Below are positions 8,750-19,500 of a stretch of DNA of 64,000 nt, piece after piece. The translations under genes and the position numbers were made by a program. Below the pieces are notes generated by a model. The model was not told the DNA's origin and ran no database searches. It saw only the letters and a list, made by a program, of their open reading frames with translations. The stretch is from JAGLOK01 sp963677605. GTDB lineage: Bacteria; Bacillota; Clostridia; Christensenellales; UMGS416. Within the stretch, counting starts at the first letter, position 1; every line of letters starts with the position of its first letter. Where the stretch lies: NCBI GenBank assembly GCA_963677605.2, contig CAXXDX010000007.1:930001-994000 (forward strand), written 5' to 3'.

Positions 8750-8854
8750 TATATTGAGTTATGCTACATATCTGCATAGTCTTGTTTGGCTGTGCTTTGT
8801 ACATGCTTTGATATTACAGAATTATTACACGGTGTATATAGGGTGGTATAGGTA

Positions 8855-11800
8855 ATGAGGATAAAAAAGCGCTTGGCTTTAATAATGATTTTAGCTGTAT
8901 TTCTGGTTTCTGTTTTTCCGACTGAAACTGTTCATGCGGCTTCTGACTACAGCTATATTAAAGTCAAACTTTCAAGTATGGGATCTGTTACAAGTGTTAA
9001 GTTCACGGTAAACGGAGAATACTACATAAAAGAAAATCCATATTACACATTAGTCAGAGGAAAGACATACACTGTAAAAACTTCAGGAAGCGGAGTTGCA
9101 TTAGTTGACGGCAGCTTAAGCACATATTTGGGAACTTCTGCAACGTTTGTGCGCTGTGAAAGCACAAATTCAGTTAATTGGCTTACACTAAACAATACAA
9201 AAACAGGCTGGACAAATTATCCCGGTGATATGACATTTAAACGTGACGGATCATATGTTACATCTATTTGCAGGATGTATATGGAGATGTATCTTGTAGG
9301 TGTCGTCGGTCATGAAATGAGTCCGAGCTGGCCTGCTGAGGCGCTAAAAGCGCAGGCAATTGCAGCAAGAACATATGCAATGCGATACATTTATCCCGGC
9401 AACACATATGATGTTGTGGACACTACATCCAATCAGGTTTACAAAGGTTATAATCCTGACAGAGACGGCCCTGTAGTGGCTGCTGTAAACGCCACAAAAG
9501 GATTGGCTTTGTTTTACGGGAGTTCTTTTGCTGATGGTGTTTACAGTGCCTCGAATGGAGGACAGACCCAAACTAGAGTGCCTGTCTGGGGCAGCAGCAA
9601 TTTATATCATGAGCTAAAAGATGACCCTTATGATATGAAAAACCCTGCAAGCCCAAGGTTTGAGTTCTATTTCCCTAAAACAATAACAACATCAAATACA
9701 CTAGAAACAAAACTTAAAAACATGATGCTTTCTGCAATGAGTTCTAAACTTGGAGTAAGCTCAAGTTCTATTACTATAGTAGGCGTAGAATCAGTCACGC
9801 CTTATGAACTTCCGGCTGCAACTAAATATGGATCATATCCTTCAGGTTCAAGGAAGTTTCAGAAGGTATCGATTGTTGTGAATTATTCAACGGACTCAGT
9901 AACTATTCCTACAGATCCGACTGTTACAACAGCGCCCGGACAAACATGGACTGGAACTGTTGTGCTGCAGTCATCCTCAAGGCTTAGAATACGTTCGGGC
10001 CCGTCAACTTCAAATTCCATAGCCGGATATGTTCCAAACGGAGGCAAAGTCACCATTTATGAGCAGCGCAGCGATGGCTGGTATAAGATTAAATATGACA
10101 ATATTAACGGCTATGTTTATGGCTCTTATGTAAGCATTGACGCAACTCAGGCAACAGCAACACCTGCACCGACTGCAACTCCCGCACCTTCGGATATAAA
10201 TAGAGATGCAATTGTTTCAAACGGCGGACAGATTGCGAGCTTAAAGCAGACTCCGGAAAATTCGAGTGTGGTTTTATATTATATTCAGGACGGTGCTTCA
10301 ATATATGTAATTTCAGACAACGGCAACGGCTGGCTGAAGGTGAGATATTCGTCTATTGAAGGCTATATGCTTTCGGATGCAGTATCATACGATGTGCCGA
10401 CTGCAACTCCTACAGCAACGCCTACGGATTCAGAAACTACTCCATCTGAGACTGTAACTGCTACAGCAACACCCAGCCCCACGCCTACTGCCGCACCAAC
10501 TGCATCACCGAGTTACAGCCAGGTTACAATAAGCTTGGTGTTTGATGATATGCAGGCTGAGTTTGCAAGTTATTCATCTTATCTTAAATATCATAGTATT
10601 TTGGACACCTACGTGACATCCGACGGCAAGACAATTGTTCTTCGCGCAGGAAGGTTTGGGCATGGCATAGGGCTTTCTCAGCGCGGAGCGCAGCAGATGG
10701 CAAACGAGGGTAAAACATATCAGGATATTATTAATTTTTATTATAGCGGTACGACTTTAAAGAACATGAACGTCAACGAAGATCCTCTGCCTGTGAAATC
10801 GGATGTACCAACAACAGTAGGTGTTGTGCTTGCGGACTCCTTGAATGTCCGCTCAGGACCGGGCTCTTCATATTCGGTTCTTACCGGCATTAACAAAGGC
10901 GAAACTGTCAATGTTATAGTTGATGATACTTGGTGTAAGATATACGTTCCCAGCAAGAAAGTGATTGGATATGTTGCGCGTGAGTATCTGGACATAACAT
11001 ATCCGACAGCTACACCCACACCATCTACAGATTTTGAAGTCCATGAGGGTATATATAAAGTAACAGCGACAAGGCTTAACATGAGAGAAGGCCCTTCCAC
11101 GGATTATGATGTTAAAACAACCTTGGATAACGGAGAACTTGTAACCCGCTACAGTGCATCCGGTGAATTTTATCAAGTTAAGGATTCATCCGGAAATGAG
11201 GGCTGGTGCTCGTCGAAATATTTAACACTGGTATCGGCAGCAGTCACGCCTTCGCCTTCACCTGCTCCTAGCGCGACACCGACTGCATCATTAAGCGGAA
11301 GCGTTGAAACAGGCAAAAAGATATATCTCAGGGAAACAAATGATGCAACCAGTCAGTTCCTTGCCATCCTTAATAGCGAAGAAGTCTTTGAAGTAGTTGA
11401 AGACCGCGATGACGGATGGATTGAGATAACATATAACAGCCTTACGGGATACATAGAAGACGACTATGCTGTATTTGACGGCACAAAAGAAGACTTTTAT
11501 GAAGCAGGAACATTAACTGCAGATGAAAGTCTATATAGTGAAGCTGATGATACTTCCAGCGTTATTTCGCCTATTGCAAGCGGTAGTAGCGTATGGATTA
11601 TTGACGACCGTGACGATGGCTGGGTACAGGTGGAATATGAAAGTGAAGTTGGTTTTGTCTTGGATGATAATCTTGACTTTACAGGAACAAAGGAAGGCGA
11701 AGAGCCGACTCCTACACCAACTATAACAGTTACACCGGAACCAAGTGCTTCGGCTACCGAAACAGATGCAACTCCGACAGAGACGTTGTCAGAAACACCT

Positions 11801-13252
11801 ACGCCGACGGTTACTCCAACACCGACAGCTACGGCAACGGCTACAGCAACTCCGGTACCTAAAGGAACACTTTCACAGGCTGACAAGCTTTATCTGGAGC
11901 CTGAAACATACAGCAGTGTACTGGAAGAGATTGCATCGGGCAGCGAGGTTACTGTTCTGGAAGACCGAGATGACGGTTGGATTTATGCTGAATATAATTC
12001 ATCCAGAGGGTATATAATAGATGACTACGTTACTTTCGATGGAACAAAAGAAAACAATGATATCTATCGAGGACCGTGGGCAAAAACTACTAACGGAACA
12101 CAGATCCTATACAATGAGCCGTCGACCATATCCTATGTGCTAATGTACATACCGACCGGAACATATGTAAGGCTTCTGGAAGACCGAGATGATGGGTTTA
12201 TTAAGGTTAGCCGAGAAGGCGTAATTGGATATATGGTTGATGACGACATGGAATTTGACGGAACTAAAGAATCATCCGGAGGCACTGATGATCCTCCGAC
12301 AGGCGATGATGATGATCCAAGCGAACTTATAGGAACAGTCACAGCTTCAACAGGCTTTGTACGCCTTAGAAAGAGCACGTCGCTGTCATCTGCTATCTTA
12401 GCCTATGTTCCGATAAATACTGAAGTTATAATACTGGAAGACAGATCGGACGGTTGGGTATATGTAAATTATAACGATTTACTTGGATATATGGTTGATG
12501 ACTTTGTTGACTTTGACGGCACAAAGGAAGACCATGAGCCTGCTCCTACTGCCACGCCTACACCGACTCCAACACCTGCGCCTACAAGCGCAGCAACGCC
12601 TACACCAGCTCCATCAAGCTCCGGAAGCGGTGTTACTACTGGTACAATCAGCCTTGAGTATTCGACATCTAGACTTAGGATAAGAAGTTCAGCTTCGACA
12701 TCTTCTTCAATAATCGGCCATGTTCCTAACGGAGCAAGCGTTAAGGTTTTAGATCAGCTTTCAAGCGGCTGGCTTAAAATAGAGTATTCCGGAATAACCG
12801 GATATGTTAGCGGCAAGTATGTGGATATTGAGCAAGCCGCCTCACAGACAACAGGGCAGATAATAAACTGCAGTTACTTGAGCTTCCGTTCAGGACCGGA
12901 CACTTCATATACACTGTATGATACGATTAAAAACGGAACTACAGTCACTATTTTGGATTCATCTGACGGTTGGTATAAAATTATATACAATTCAAAAGAA
13001 GGATGGGTCAGCGGTAAGTATGTGTCGGTAACATCAGGAGGATCGTCTTCGGGCGGAACTACTGAGTCGACAGGGAAAGTCACAGCTTCAAGCCTTAGAG
13101 TAAGAAGCGGAGCGGGGCTTAACTATTCGCAGATTGGATTATTACCGAAAGGAACAACTGTTACGATTTTGGGGGAATCAAACGGTTTTTATAAAATAAA
13201 CTATAACGGTCAGACCGGTTATGTATCAAAAACATACATTAACCTGACCTAA
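8855..13252 (+). CDS. Secreted SpoIID/LytB-domain protein with about twelve SH3 repeats
   Basis: 1465 residues with a signal peptide (1-29, cleavage after VHA). SpoIID proteins are lytic transglycosylases that cut denuded peptidoglycan. The N-terminal half of the SpoIID fold (about 135-335) has EMYLVGVVGHEMSPSWPAEA and QAIAARTYAMRY. The C-terminal half, with GHGIGLSQRGAQQMANEG, appears only near residues 555-640. Two SH3-like domains and Thr/Pro/Ala linkers (about 365-550) lie between. Ten more SH3-like repeats fill 650-1465. The middle five share an EDRDDGW core and end in a [DE]F[DT]GTKE-type motif; the last three are typical SH3b repeats (RVRSGAGLNYSQ, DGWYKI). Function: probably a wall-bound enzyme active in growth or sporulation. 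The ribosome site is weak (GGTGG). Confidence 0.9.
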   Translation: MRIKKRLALIMILAVFLVSVFPTETVHAASDYSYIKVKLSSMGSVTSVKFTVNGEYYIKENPYYTLVRGKTYTVKTSGSGVALVDGSLSTYLGTSATFVRCESTNSVNWLTLNNTKTGWTNYPGDMTFKRDGSYVTSICRMYMEMYLVGVVGHEMSPSWPAEALKAQAIAARTYAMRYIYPGNTYDVVDTTSNQVYKGYNPDRDGPVVAAVNATKGLALFYGSSFADGVYSASNGGQTQTRVPVWGSSNLYHELKDDPYDMKNPASPRFEFYFPKTITTSNTLETKLKNMMLSAMSSKLGVSSSSITIVGVESVTPYELPAATKYGSYPSGSRKFQKVSIVVNYSTDSVTIPTDPTVTTAPGQTWTGTVVLQSSSRLRIRSGPSTSNSIAGYVPNGGKVTIYEQRSDGWYKIKYDNINGYVYGSYVSIDATQATATPAPTATPAPSDINRDAIVSNGGQIASLKQTPENSSVVLYYIQDGASIYVISDNGNGWLKVRYSSIEGYMLSDAVSYDVPTATPTATPTDSETTPSETVTATATPSPTPTAAPTASPSYSQVTISLVFDDMQAEFASYSSYLKYHSILDTYVTSDGKTIVLRAGRFGHGIGLSQRGAQQMANEGKTYQDIINFYYSGTTLKNMNVNEDPLPVKSDVPTTVGVVLADSLNVRSGPGSSYSVLTGINKGETVNVIVDDTWCKIYVPSKKVIGYVAREYLDITYPTATPTPSTDFEVHEGIYKVTATRLNMREGPSTDYDVKTTLDNGELVTRYSASGEFYQVKDSSGNEGWCSSKYLTLVSAAVTPSPSPAPSATPTASLSGSVETGKKIYLRETNDATSQFLAILNSEEVFEVVEDRDDGWIEITYNSLTGYIEDDYAVFDGTKEDFYEAGTLTADESLYSEADDTSSVISPIASGSSVWIIDDRDDGWVQVEYESEVGFVLDDNLDFTGTKEGEEPTPTPTITVTPEPSASATETDATPTETLSETPTPTVTPTPTATATATATPVPKGTLSQADKLYLEPETYSSVLEEIASGSEVTVLEDRDDGWIYAEYNSSRGYIIDDYVTFDGTKENNDIYRGPWAKTTNGTQILYNEPSTISYVLMYIPTGTYVRLLEDRDDGFIKVSREGVIGYMVDDDMEFDGTKESSGGTDDPPTGDDDDPSELIGTVTASTGFVRLRKSTSLSSAILAYVPINTEVIILEDRSDGWVYVNYNDLLGYMVDDFVDFDGTKEDHEPAPTATPTPTPTPAPTSAATPTPAPSSSGSGVTTGTISLEYSTSRLRIRSSASTSSSIIGHVPNGASVKVLDQLSSGWLKIEYSGITGYVSGKYVDIEQAASQTTGQIINCSYLSFRSGPDTSYTLYDTIKNGTTVTILDSSDGWYKIIYNSKEGWVSGKYVSVTSGGSSSGGTTESTGKVTASSLRVRSGAGLNYSQIGLLPKGTTVTILGESNGFYKINYNGQTGYVSKTYINLT

Positions 13253-13293
13253 GGTGTGTTTACTGGGATATTGAGGACAACAGGGAGTTAAAA

Positions 13294-14559
13294 ATGAAGT
13301 TACCTTACAAGCTTGTATCAGCTTTTACGGCTTTTGTGTTCGTTATTATGCTGATGGGTACAAGCGTTTTAGCCGACGGAAATATTTTAAAAAGAGGCTC
13401 AAAAGGAAGCGATGTTGAAAAACTGCAGGAGCTTTTAAAAGAGCAGGGCTATTTCGAATATGACAAAGTTACCGGTTATTACGGGAAAATAACAGAAGAT
13501 GCTGTAAAAGCTTTTCAGAAAGCTAACGGTTTAAAAGCGGACGGGATTGTCGGAGAACAAACATGGGAAAAGCTTAGCAATGAAACAGCTGAGCAGGCTG
13601 CCTCTGAAGATACATCCGAAAATGAAGACTTAAGCATAACATTTGCAGGGACTATCTCCGAAGGGATGGAAGGCGAGGAAGTGGAGCGGATTCAGCGCCG
13701 TCTCCAAGAGCTGGGATTATACGGATATTCTAGAATAACGGGATATTACGGCTCTATTACCGAAGACGCTGTTGAAGCATTTCAAAAGGCATATGGGTTA
13801 AATCCTGACGGAGTAGTCGGGCAAAACACATTGGAAAAGCTTTTTACTGAGTATAAAGAGACTTCGCTTATTCCGGGTATGCAGTCGGAGGAAGTTATCG
13901 GATTACAAAAAAGGCTTAAGGAGCTTGGCTATTATGATTATTCAGCGGATGGTGAATATGGAGCTAAAACCAGGGAGGCAGTTGTTTACTTCCAGAGCGC
14001 TCACGGGCTTACAGCAGACGGAGTTGCAGGAACTCAGACAAAACAGGTTTTGTATTCAAGCGCCGCTATGACAGAGCAGGAAGCAAGGCGAAAGCTTGCT
14101 CAGACTGTTAATGATCCGCAGCCTGAAGAGCAGGAGCCAACTCCGCAGAGCGATGAAGGAAAATCACAGGCAGAAAGAGTTATTGAAATTGCTAAATCCA
14201 AGCTGGGAAGTCCTTATGTTTATGCACAGGAAGGACCGGACAGTTTTGATTGCTCAGGATTTACATATTACGTAATGAAACAGCTCGGTATTTCACTTCC
14301 CAGAACTGCTTACAATCAGGGATATGACCAGTACGGGGTTAAGATTACCGACAGAAACAACTTACTGCCCGGTGATTTGGTTTTCTTTAACACAAACAGC
14401 GGAGACGGAGATTTATCCGATCATGCGGGGATATATTTGGGTAACGGAGATTTTATCCACGCAAACTCAGGGTCTGCGATGTCGGTTGTTATAAGCAACA
14501 TGAATACATCAAGTTTTTACAATGCTGCATTTTCATGGGGCAGAAGAGTGCTGGATTAG
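13294..14559 (+). CDS. Secreted NlpC/P60 endopeptidase with three peptidoglycan-binding domains
   Basis: 421 residues with a signal peptide (1-28, ending VLADG). Three PG_binding_1 repeats follow (about 31-95, 117-182, 190-252), each with the G-x3-DVxxLQ...GYYG...AFQ...G-x-DGxxGxxT pattern. After an E/Q/P-rich linker, the NlpC/P60 domain covers about 288-421. Its catalytic cysteine is C320 (FDCSGFTYY) and the histidine is H377 (SDHAGIYLG); HANSG follows. This family cuts D-Glu-diamino acid bonds in stem peptides. It lies 41 bases after the SpoIID/SH3 gene on the same strand and may share its transcript. The terminator at 14582 closes the pair. Confidence 0.95.
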   Translation: MKLPYKLVSAFTAFVFVIMLMGTSVLADGNILKRGSKGSDVEKLQELLKEQGYFEYDKVTGYYGKITEDAVKAFQKANGLKADGIVGEQTWEKLSNETAEQAASEDTSENEDLSITFAGTISEGMEGEEVERIQRRLQELGLYGYSRITGYYGSITEDAVEAFQKAYGLNPDGVVGQNTLEKLFTEYKETSLIPGMQSEEVIGLQKRLKELGYYDYSADGEYGAKTREAVVYFQSAHGLTADGVAGTQTKQVLYSSAAMTEQEARRKLAQTVNDPQPEEQEPTPQSDEGKSQAERVIEIAKSKLGSPYVYAQEGPDSFDCSGFTYYVMKQLGISLPRTAYNQGYDQYGVKITDRNNLLPGDLVFFNTNSGDGDLSDHAGIYLGNGDFIHANSGSAMSVVISNMNTSSFYNAAFSWGRRVLD

Positions 14560-14581
14560 ATTTATTTTACTTAACCATTAC

Positions 14582-14609
14582 AAAGGCTCGTGCATTGCCA
14601 TGAGCTTTT
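14582..14609 (+). terminator. Intrinsic terminator after the NlpC/P60 gene
   Basis: AAAGGCTCGTG (14582-14592) pairs with CATGAGCTTTT (14599-14609), 11 pairs with two G-T wobbles, around a CATTGC loop. Confidence 0.7.
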
Positions 14610-14648
14610 GCTATATAATCGTTATATATTATTTCAAAGGTGGTAATT

Positions 14649-15047
14649 ATGAAAAAGAAAGTAGCATTTGTTTGTATTCATAATTCTTGCAGGTCGCAGA
14701 TGGCTGAAGGATGGGCCAGAGAGCTGGGAAGCGATGTGATGGAGATGTACTCGGCAGGAACTGAAAATTACCCTGAAGTCAAACCTAAGGCTGTTGAAGC
14801 TATGAAAGAAGCGGGAATTGACATCAGCATGCAATACCCAAAGCTTTTAAGTGATATTCCGGGCGAATTGGACTATCTTATAACTATGGGATGTGGAGTT
14901 GAGTGTCCTTATGTTCCTTGCAATAAGAGAGAAGATTGGGGTTTGGATGATCCTTCTGGAGGAAGCTTGGAAGACTTTATTATTACAAGAGATCTAATTA
15001 AAGATAGGGTTATAAAACTTATCGATGAGATAAAAGACAATAATTAA
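14649..15047 (+). CDS. Low-molecular-weight phosphatase / thioredoxin-type arsenate reductase family
   Basis: 132 residues. The P-loop C9-IHNSC-R15 (VCIHNSCRSQMAEGWA) is that of ArsC reductases rather than plain tyrosine phosphatases, which lack the QMAEG run. Two further cysteines (MGCGVECPYVPC) could serve the relay of the thioredoxin-linked reductases, and DWGLDDPSGG matches the ArsC acid loop. The ATG at 14649 is preferred over GTG 14640 because AAAGGTGG sits just before it. No arsR or arsenite pump is nearby, so arsenate reduction in the cell is uncertain. It stands alone, with a TATAAT at 14614 but no clear -35 box. Confidence 0.85.
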   Translation: MKKKVAFVCIHNSCRSQMAEGWARELGSDVMEMYSAGTENYPEVKPKAVEAMKEAGIDISMQYPKLLSDIPGELDYLITMGCGVECPYVPCNKREDWGLDDPSGGSLEDFIITRDLIKDRVIKLIDEIKDNN

Positions 15048-15249
15048 GCCATCATTAGAGATTAATTAAAAACCTTCAATTATGCGATATTCTTCTTCAA
15101 AGTATTATATAATATAATGGCTGTGTATAATATTGGAAAATAATATCGTGTTTTTATTCATAACATTTATTTTGCACAGTGTATGATATTTTGTTTAATG
15201 CAAATAAAACCGGAACAATTATTTTTGCAATAATTCTTCCAGCTGGACA

Positions 15250-16317
15250 ATGATGGTGGACATGAATAAAGAAAAAAGAAAAAAGATATTCAGAATCTTA
15301 TATATTATGGGAACTGTAGCTGTTATTACACTGATAGGGCTGTTTGATAAAAGCCTTGTTAATGTAGTTGATGCGCTAAAAAGTATAAACTGTACTTTTA
15401 TTGTTTTAGGATTTGTAAGCGTACTGATGTTTTGGCTAACTGACGGGCTGCTGCTTCATCATATAACGACATATATCTACGGCAAAACCTCTTTTTTTGT
15501 TTCTCTTAGAGCAGGAATTATAGGTTTATATTATGGAGCGCTCACACCTTTTGCTTCTGGTGGGCAGCCGATGCAGGTTGTATATATGAACGGTAAGGAT
15601 ATTCCCTATGGCCCTTCCATGTGCATTGTAGCTGTAAAGTTTATTGTATATGAAATCTCGATGTGTGTTTTTTATATTGGAGCTATGCTGTTTAGAGGAG
15701 CATATTTCTTTTCAAACTACAGACAGGTGTTCTGGCTCACAACGCTTGGTTTTGTTATAAACTTAGCTGCAGTAATACTTATTGCATTTATTATGGCAGA
15801 CAAGAAGATACCATATAAAATAGGATATGGCGCAGTAAAGCTGTTAAATAAGATAAAAATTATTAAAAAGCCAGAAAAGGCATATCACACAATCGATAAT
15901 ACAATAGAGGAATTCCACGAGAGCACTGAATATATTAAAAAGTACAAAGGCAAAGTAGCGGTTTCAGTACTGATTTCGGTTGTGAATTTGTTTTTCCTGT
16001 TTGCAATACCGTACTTTATATACATAGCATTTGGACACAATCAAAAATCGCTTATCGACTTGGTTACAATGCAGTCGTTTTTGTCTCTTGCTGTTTCGTT
16101 TTTCCCGCTTCCCGGAGCATCGGGTGCTTCGGAAGGAGGTTTTTACCTTTTCTTTGCGGCATATTTTACAAAAGTACCGGTGTTTATCGCTATGCTGATA
16201 TGGCGGTTCATAAGCTACTATTCGATTCTAATATTCGGAGCAATAATGGTGGTAGTAGAAGAAATGTTTAAAATGCGCAGGAAAAAGCCCCAAAATGATA
16301 TAGACGTTGTACTATAA
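15250..16317 (+). CDS. Flippase-like membrane protein, lysylphosphatidylglycerol-synthase TM family (UPF0104)
   Basis: 355 residues with about eight membrane segments. This is the flippase half of MprF without its lysyl-transferase half. Family marks are GLYYGALTPFASGGQPMQVV in the second and third helices and FPLPGASGASEGGFYLFF late in the chain. In MprF this domain moves lysyl-phosphatidylglycerol to the outer leaflet; stand-alone relatives are thought to move lipids. Starts are possible at 15250, 15253 or 15262; GGTGG before 15262 is close. The 200 bases upstream are AT-rich with TATAAT boxes at 15108-15118 but no clear -35. It stands 225 bases before the NRPS gene, same strand, which may be functionally relevant. 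Confidence 0.88.
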   Translation: MMVDMNKEKRKKIFRILYIMGTVAVITLIGLFDKSLVNVVDALKSINCTFIVLGFVSVLMFWLTDGLLLHHITTYIYGKTSFFVSLRAGIIGLYYGALTPFASGGQPMQVVYMNGKDIPYGPSMCIVAVKFIVYEISMCVFYIGAMLFRGAYFFSNYRQVFWLTTLGFVINLAAVILIAFIMADKKIPYKIGYGAVKLLNKIKIIKKPEKAYHTIDNTIEEFHESTEYIKKYKGKVAVSVLISVVNLFFLFAIPYFIYIAFGHNQKSLIDLVTMQSFLSLAVSFFPLPGASGASEGGFYLFFAAYFTKVPVFIAMLIWRFISYYSILIFGAIMVVVEEMFKMRRKKPQNDIDVVL

Positions 16318-16379
16318 CGAAAAACAGACAGAATAACAGAAAAAAACCAGACAAAAAGCGACACATATACGTAAACTAC

Positions 16380-16408
16380 TTGAAAAAAATATAATTTTTT
16401 TGTAATAT
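16380..16408 (+). promoter_or_regulatory. Possible promoter for the NRPS operon
   Basis: TTGAAA (16380-16385), a 17-base spacer and TAATAT (16403-16408). This gives a leader of about 130 bases before the NRPS start, in which no riboswitch fold or leader peptide was recognised. Confidence 0.45.
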
Positions 16409-16542
16409 ATAAATAATAGTGGGTAATTATTGGGTTTAGTAGGTTTATGAGGGTTATATGTATAGAGAGAGTTCTTTTTGTTGGTGCGTTGCATTAGCAA
16501 ATTATGATTGTGTTACTGTTGTAAAATTTGAGGGAGTAAGCT

Positions 16543-19500
16543 ATGCAGAATGATTATAGCTACTACCCGCTTACTTATCCGCAGAAAAACATCTATCAAA
16601 CAGAAATTACTTATCCGGGAACATCTATCGGTACTATTTCCGCTACACTCAGAATCAAAGATAAAGATATAAATCTTGATTATATAAACGAAGCTCTGAA
16701 TCTTATTATAAGCTCAAATGACGGTATGCGCTGCAGGATAAAGCTTATCGACAGAGAACCGCGCCAATACTTTATAGAGCATGATTACGAGCAGTTTGAT
16801 ATATTGGATTTTTCAGATAAGCCATTGGAAGCATTGTTTGAGTATGATACAGCTCAGACACAAATCCCGTTTGATATAATTGATAACAAATTATATTATT
16901 TTTCCATTATAAAACTGAGCGATAATGAATGTGCTATTTTCTCGAAAGTGCATCATATTATTAACGACGCATGGGCAATAGTACGCGTCGGAAACTTAGT
17001 GCTTGATTATTACGAGAAACTTAAAAACGGCGAAGAAGTTGATATTTCAAATGTTCCTTCGTATTTAGATTATATAAATGATGAAATGAACTACCTTTCA
17101 AGCGACCGAGTTGAGGTGGACAAAAACTTCTGGAACACCCGTCTTGATGTGTTTCCGAATAACGTTACGCTGAAACAGAGAAAGTCCAGAATAGTAAGCT
17201 TAAAGTCTAAAAGAAAAACATATCTTCTGCCCGAAAAGCTATCAAAACAGCTCAGAGAGTACTGCAAAGAAACAAAGACATCTATTTTTGCTGTTATATT
17301 GTCAGCATTTTCGATATATCTAAAAAGAACAACACATGAACACAATATGGTTATAGGCACGCCAGTGCTAAACCGTTCTTCAAGAAGGCAAAAGAAAACA
17401 CTTGGAATGTTTATAAGCACAGTTCCTTTGTTTATAGACCTTCAGGAAGATGACAACTTTATTGAGTTTAATAAAAAGCTTACCCGCGAATGGATGTCGG
17501 TGCTTAAACATCAGCGATATCCTTTTGAACTGCTGCTAAAGCAGGCAAGGGAGAAGTATAAAGAATTAAAAGATCTTTTTGATGTGGTAATCTCATATCA
17601 AAATGCAAGTTTTACGGAAAACCAAAGCTCTACAAACCATAAATCCAGATGGCATTTCAATGAATGTCAGCTGGAGTCTCTTACCATTCACATTAATGAC
17701 AGAGAAGGCGAAGGGATTTTGGTCTTGGACTATGATTATCTGGATGATTTGTTTTATGAAAAGGAGATTGATTTCCTTCATGACAATTTTATCCGCGTAT
17801 TATGGCATGCACTGGATAATCCAACCAGACAGATGTCAAAGCTTGAACTTATCTCAGAAAATGAAAAAACAAAGCTTCTTGATGAATTCAACTCAAGAAC
17901 TGTAGAATATGATATGAATCTGACGCTTGTAGATCTGTTTAAATCGCAGGTATTAAAAACTCCGGATAAAGCGGCTGTTATAAGCGGAAATAAAAAAGCA
18001 ACCTATAAAGAGCTTGACGCCATGTCGGACATTCTTGCATCAAAGCTTCTTGATAAAGGCTTAAAAGAAGAAGACATAGTATGTCTGATGACGGACAAGT
18101 CAATTGAAATGATTGCTTCTATTTTAGCCATCCTTAAAGCAGGAGGGGCATATCTTGCCATAGAGTGTGATTTGCCGGATGAACGCAAGAGCTATATTTT
18201 TAAGGACAGCGGTGCAAAATTTCTAATTGTAAGAAACAAAGATGAAGATTGTTCGGAATTTGGCGGAGAAGTTATTTATACCTCTGAGATTGATTTTAAT
18301 GAAAAAACATTAAGCGTAAAAAACAAGGCTAAAGCAAATAATTCTGCTTATATAATGTACACCTCAGGAACTACAGGCCAGCCTAAGGGTGTTGTAATCG
18401 AGCATAAGAGCGCAGTAAACTACGTTCATGCATTTTTAGATGAATTTAAATACGATGGAAACGAGATAGTGCTTCAGCAAAGCTCTTATTTGTTTGATGC
18501 ATTTGTAGAGGAAGTTTATCCGACTCTTTCGTCGGGAGCGACTTTAGTGCTTGCAAATAAATATGGCGCAAAGGATATGTCCGGGCTTATAAGGACGATA
18601 AAGAGACACAATGTGTCTGTTATCAGCGTATCGCCGCTTGTTCTTAATGAATTAAACAAGATAAATGACTTTCCGTCTGTCAAAACATATATCAGCGGCG
18701 GGGATGTATTAAAGTATGAGTATTATAACAATCTGATATTAAATGCAGATGTATACAATACATATGGTCCGACGGAAGCTACGGTGTGTGCCGCGTATCA
18801 CAAATGCGAAAATGATGTGAAAGAAAACATTCCGATAGGAAAGCCGATTGCAAACTACAAAATATACATTCTTGATGCAAATCTTAGCCTTGTGCCTATT
18901 GGCACATGCGGTGAACTTTATATCTCGGGGCCGGGACTCGCACGCGGCTATTTAAACAAACCGGAACTTACCAATGAAGCATTTATAGATAGTCCGTTTG
19001 AAAAGGGCGAAAGACTATATAGAACAAAAGATATAGCACGCTGGTACCCTATGGGTGAAATCGAGTATATGGGCCGTACTGACAGACAGGTTAAAATCCG
19101 CGGCGTAAGGATTGAGCTTGGAGAAATCGAAAGCGAAATGCTTAAAATAGACGGCATAAGAACCGCTGTAGTTATAGACAGGGTTATCACAGACAATAAA
19201 AAGAAGCTGTGTGCATATTATCAACGTTCAGGCGAAGTCAGTGTAAATGAAGTCAGAGACAGGCTTAGAAAAGCTCTTCCGTCTTATATGGTTCCGTCAT
19301 ATTTTCTGGATATGGAGAAAATGCCTCTAACTCCGAGTGGTAAAGTAAACTACGAACTGCTTCCGTCTGTTGACAGAATGATTTTGAGCGAGGAAACGGA
19401 ATATATTGCGCCTTACAATGACACGGAAAAAGATTTAGCTGATATCATAAAAAATCTGCTTAAAATTGAGCGTGTTGGAATGAATGACAATTACTTTGAG

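Noticed and set aside
11497..11886. Antisense ORFs in the Thr/Pro-rich parts of the SpoIID/SH3 gene
   Set aside because: Low-complexity reverse reading (V/G/S repeats) of the Thr/Pro linkers; no ribosome site.
14649..15047. Arsenic-resistance operon
   Set aside because: No arsR, arsB or acr3 gene is adjacent; the family call alone does not show arsenate resistance.
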